A DNA stretch of 50,651 nt, taken from contig NZ_MTKN01000029.1 in the NCBI RefSeq assembly GCF_001975825.1, positions 1 through 50,651 on the forward strand, read 5' to 3'. Made by a program: the position numbers and the translations under genes. Source of the DNA: [Flexibacter] sp. ATCC 35208 (GTDB taxonomy: Bacteria; Bacteroidota; Bacteroidia; Chitinophagales; Chitinophagaceae). Shown here one piece after another: positions 48,495 to 50,651 of the stretch. The notes under the pieces are model-generated. The model searched no databases and was not told the origin of the DNA. It saw only the letters and a list, made by a program, of their open reading frames with translations. Numbering within the stretch: position 1 is the first letter of the stretch; each line of letters opens with the position of its first letter.

Positions 48495-49786
48495 TGATAA
48501 ACCGCCGGCAGCAATTAAAGCTTACAGAAGGTATTGACTGGCCTATAATGGGTCTGTATCTGGCACTGGTGTTCGTTGGCCTGTTATCGATCTTTGCTGC
48601 AGAGTACAGAGAGGGCGATAATATCTGGAACGATATCATTCACCTGAATAAAAACTATTCCCGCCAGATTATGTGGCTGGGTGTATCGGCCGTATTGGCT
48701 ACCATCATCTGGCTCACGGATAGTAAGTTCTTTACAGCTACTGCCAACCTGCTCTATGCAGGTGGTATATTACTATTGCTGTTGGTAATAGCTATCGGTA
48801 AGGATGTAAAAGGTTCACACTCATGGCTGGTGATAGGAGGCTTTCAGTTCCAGCCCGCAGAGTTGACGAAACTATGTACCAACCTGGCCTTAGCGAAATA
48901 CCTCTCTTCATTGGAAACGGATTTTACCAAGCTACGGGCGCGGTTGATTGCCGCTTCATTGGCATTGATTCCCTGCGCCATCATCATCTTGCAGGATGAA
49001 ACGGGTTTGGCGCTGGTGTATTTCTCTTTCTTCCTGGTGATGTATAGAGAAGGGTTGCCTGCGGTATTGCTGGTAATTGCGTTCTCAGGGATTGTGCTGG
49101 TATTGTCGGCCTTATTGGTGGATAAGAACATTCTCTTCTACATATTTACTGGTATTACAGCGCTTGTCATTTATTTCATGCGCAGGGATATCAAAAGACA
49201 TCGTTCCAAACTGGCGCTGATCGTAGGTATCTATGCTTTCTGTTCGGTGTTTGTGATGTTCATCGTTCCTTTTGCTTTTACCAAGGTGCTGAAAGATTAC
49301 CAGGTAAAGCGTATCAACGTAATGCTGGGTAAAGAGAACGATCCGAAAGCGACTTACAATACCCGGCAGAGTATGATTGCCATCGGTTCCGGTGGTGTGA
49401 TCGGTAAGGGGTATCTGAAAGGAACACAAACAAGATATGACTTCGTACCGGAACAGAGTACTGACTTCATCTTCTGTACAGTGGGAGAAGACTTTGGTTT
49501 CCTGGGCTCTATCATATTTGTAGGGCTATATGTCGCCCTGCTCTTACGGATTATATTTGTCGCGGAGCGACAGCGATCGACGTTTAGCAGGGTGTATGCA
49601 TATGGGGTCGCGAGCATCATCTTCTTCCATATGGCCATCAATATATCGATGACGATAGGTCTGGCACCGGTAATTGGTATTCCATTGCCGTTAGTGAGTT
49701 ATGGTGGTTCGTCGTTGATGACATTTACGATGTTGATATTTATAATGTTGAGACTGGATGCTGACAGGCAGATGGTATTAAGATAA
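48494..49786 (+). CDS. rodA: peptidoglycan glycosyltransferase RodA
   Basis: RodA is the SEDS-family polymerase that works with PBP2 in side-wall synthesis. The 430-residue membrane protein has about ten hydrophobic segments; family motifs are GGFQFQPAELTKL, LQDETGLALVYFSFF, FVPEQSTDFIFCTVGEDFGF (20 residues) and LPLVSYGGSSLM. It overlaps the mrdA stop by one base. A terminator follows. Confidence 0.95.
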   Translation: MINRRQQLKLTEGIDWPIMGLYLALVFVGLLSIFAAEYREGDNIWNDIIHLNKNYSRQIMWLGVSAVLATIIWLTDSKFFTATANLLYAGGILLLLLVIAIGKDVKGSHSWLVIGGFQFQPAELTKLCTNLALAKYLSSLETDFTKLRARLIAASLALIPCAIIILQDETGLALVYFSFFLVMYREGLPAVLLVIAFSGIVLVLSALLVDKNILFYIFTGITALVIYFMRRDIKRHRSKLALIVGIYAFCSVFVMFIVPFAFTKVLKDYQVKRINVMLGKENDPKATYNTRQSMIAIGSGGVIGKGYLKGTQTRYDFVPEQSTDFIFCTVGEDFGFLGSIIFVGLYVALLLRIIFVAERQRSTFSRVYAYGVASIIFFHMAINISMTIGLAPVIGIPLPLVSYGGSSLMTFTMLIFIMLRLDADRQMVLR

Positions 49787-49798
49787 TGGCCCGTCCAC

Positions 49799-49840
49799 AA
49801 AAAAGAACGCTCCCGCCTATGGCAGGAGCGTTCTTTTTTT
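49799..49840 (+). terminator. terminator of the mreB-rodA cluster
   Basis: AAAAAAGAACGCTCC, apex CGCC-TAT-GGCA, GGAGCGTTCTTTTTTT. Confidence 0.85.
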
Positions 49841-49846
49841 ATTTTG

Positions 49847-49854
49847 TACCTTTG
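49847..49854 (+). promoter_or_regulatory. -7 box of the MBL-fold hydrolase gene
   Basis: TACCTTTG matches TAnnTTTG, 25 bp before the ATG at 49880. It overlaps a longer reading frame opening at a TTG (49844), which supports the internal ATG. Confidence 0.6.
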
Positions 49855-49879
49855 CATACGCACTTTGGCACTAGAAACT

Positions 49880-50641
49880 ATGGCACGTATTATTCCATTA
49901 TCAGAAGGGTCTTTCACTGTAGATGCTACAAAACAGTTCGTACCTTATAATCCATCAGTAGATACCATGCAGCAAAGAACTGGTGGTTCCTTACTGGTAG
50001 AAATTCAACCTTTCCTTGTGATCACGAATCAGGATTTCATCCTCTTCGACACAGGACTGGGGCTCCGCAACAAAGATGGGGTACTGCAAATTCATCAGCA
50101 TCTGATTGATAATGGTGTGAACCCCATGGAAATCACCAAAGTACTGATGAGTCACCTGCACAAAGATCACTCCGGTGGCGTTTCTGCAGAAGATCCCATC
50201 ACCGGTCAGCGGCAGCTCACATTCCCACATGCTACCTATTATGTAAACAGGCAGGAATTCCAGTATGCGCTTGAGAATGACGGCAAATCATACCTCGGCA
50301 GTGATATCTCCCTGCTTCAGAATTATGATAATGTAGTCTTCACAGAAGGTGATGGTACCATCGACGATTATATTAGTTACTGGGTAACCGGCGGTCACTG
50401 CCCTTACCACCAGGTATTTCTTATCAACGACGAAGATGGTAAGGTCTTTTTTGGTGGTGACGAAGCGCCTCAAATGTCCTTCATGATCCGTCGCTTTGCA
50501 GCAAAGTATGATTACGATGGCAAGCGTGGTTTAGAACTCCGTGAGCAGTTCAAACAGCGGGGCGCAGAAGAGGATTGGACGTTTCTTTATTATCATGATA
50601 CAAAGACGCCATTTAATAAATTTCCAAATAAGCATAAGTAA
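49880..50641 (+). CDS. metallo-beta-lactamase fold hydrolase
   Basis: A 253-residue cytoplasmic protein with the MBL zinc-binding pattern SHLHKDHSGG (HxHxDH, about 93-102), then GGHCPYHQVF and FFGGDEAPQ, giving the further His and Asp ligands. The start MARIIPLSEGSFTVD is at the ATG at 49880. Substrate unknown: quorum-signal lactonases, glyoxalase II-like and other hydrolases share the fold. The sequence ends 10 bp before the window edge, and the gene is complete. Confidence 0.85.
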   Translation: MARIIPLSEGSFTVDATKQFVPYNPSVDTMQQRTGGSLLVEIQPFLVITNQDFILFDTGLGLRNKDGVLQIHQHLIDNGVNPMEITKVLMSHLHKDHSGGVSAEDPITGQRQLTFPHATYYVNRQEFQYALENDGKSYLGSDISLLQNYDNVVFTEGDGTIDDYISYWVTGGHCPYHQVFLINDEDGKVFFGGDEAPQMSFMIRRFAAKYDYDGKRGLELREQFKQRGAEEDWTFLYYHDTKTPFNKFPNKHK

Positions 50642-50651
50642 AAGGAAAGCC

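Overview
The window looks like chromosome of a gliding member of the Bacteroidota, most likely the Chitinophagaceae (Chitinophaga-like). The evidence is the gliding genes gldB, gldF and gldG, a MurF-alanine racemase fusion, an IscS/IscU-like pair, a TonB-dependent receptor with a carboxypeptidase-regulatory N-terminal domain, and many promoters with the Bacteroidota -7 box TAnnTTTG. Species-level placement is inference. I see no rRNA, tRNA, transposase, integrase or CRISPR array, and no block that looks recently acquired.

Layout. 1-6400: fumarase (fumC), a 22-bp tandem array, a TauE/SafE-type exporter and a TonB receptor that share an upstream motif, then a second array. 6400-16500, mostly minus strand: lspA, murF-alr fusion, gldG-gldF, an IscU-like protein with iscS, methylmalonyl-CoA epimerase (plus strand), and stand-alone murF. 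16700-21600, plus strand: cytochrome-like lipoprotein, YceI and DUF5777 in a row, a small HExxH protein, apaG, and a sorbosone-dehydrogenase-like lipoprotein with cytochrome c domain. 21500-25900: XRE regulator with a palindromic operator, a gene-free stretch with serial hairpins and U-tracts, gldB, a PorT-type barrel protein, nadE. 26000-35000: serS, GNAT, MoeB-rhodanese, a PepSY protein, then molybdenum cofactor genes (moaA, DUF7009, moaD, moaE, mobA, moaC, moeA). 35000-42300: DUF1800 and DUF1501 proteins, a lipoprotein, and two peptide transporters (OPT and POT families). 42400-50651: purD, the rod-shape cluster mreB-mreC-mreD-mrdA-rodA, and a metallo-beta-lactamase-fold hydrolase.

How genes work together. 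Cell-wall functions recur: MurF, MurF-Alr, LspA and the elongasome. Gliding functions are split between gldFG (no gldA here) and gldB, which sits by nadE. Molybdopterin synthesis is nearly complete, with MoeB fused to rhodanese activating MoaD, but no MoaB/MogA and no molybdoenzyme is visible.

The least explained material is non-coding. (1) Three intergenic arrays with unrelated sequence share a 22-bp period; two of them also show an 88-bp higher-order period and start at a stop codon. (2) A roughly 45-bp element lies 3' of three minus-strand envelope genes, with base pairing kept by compensatory and wobble changes only on the gene-sense strand. (3) There are two candidate small RNAs. (4) The IscU-like protein lacks two of its three ligand cysteines. 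These are the places most worth following up.
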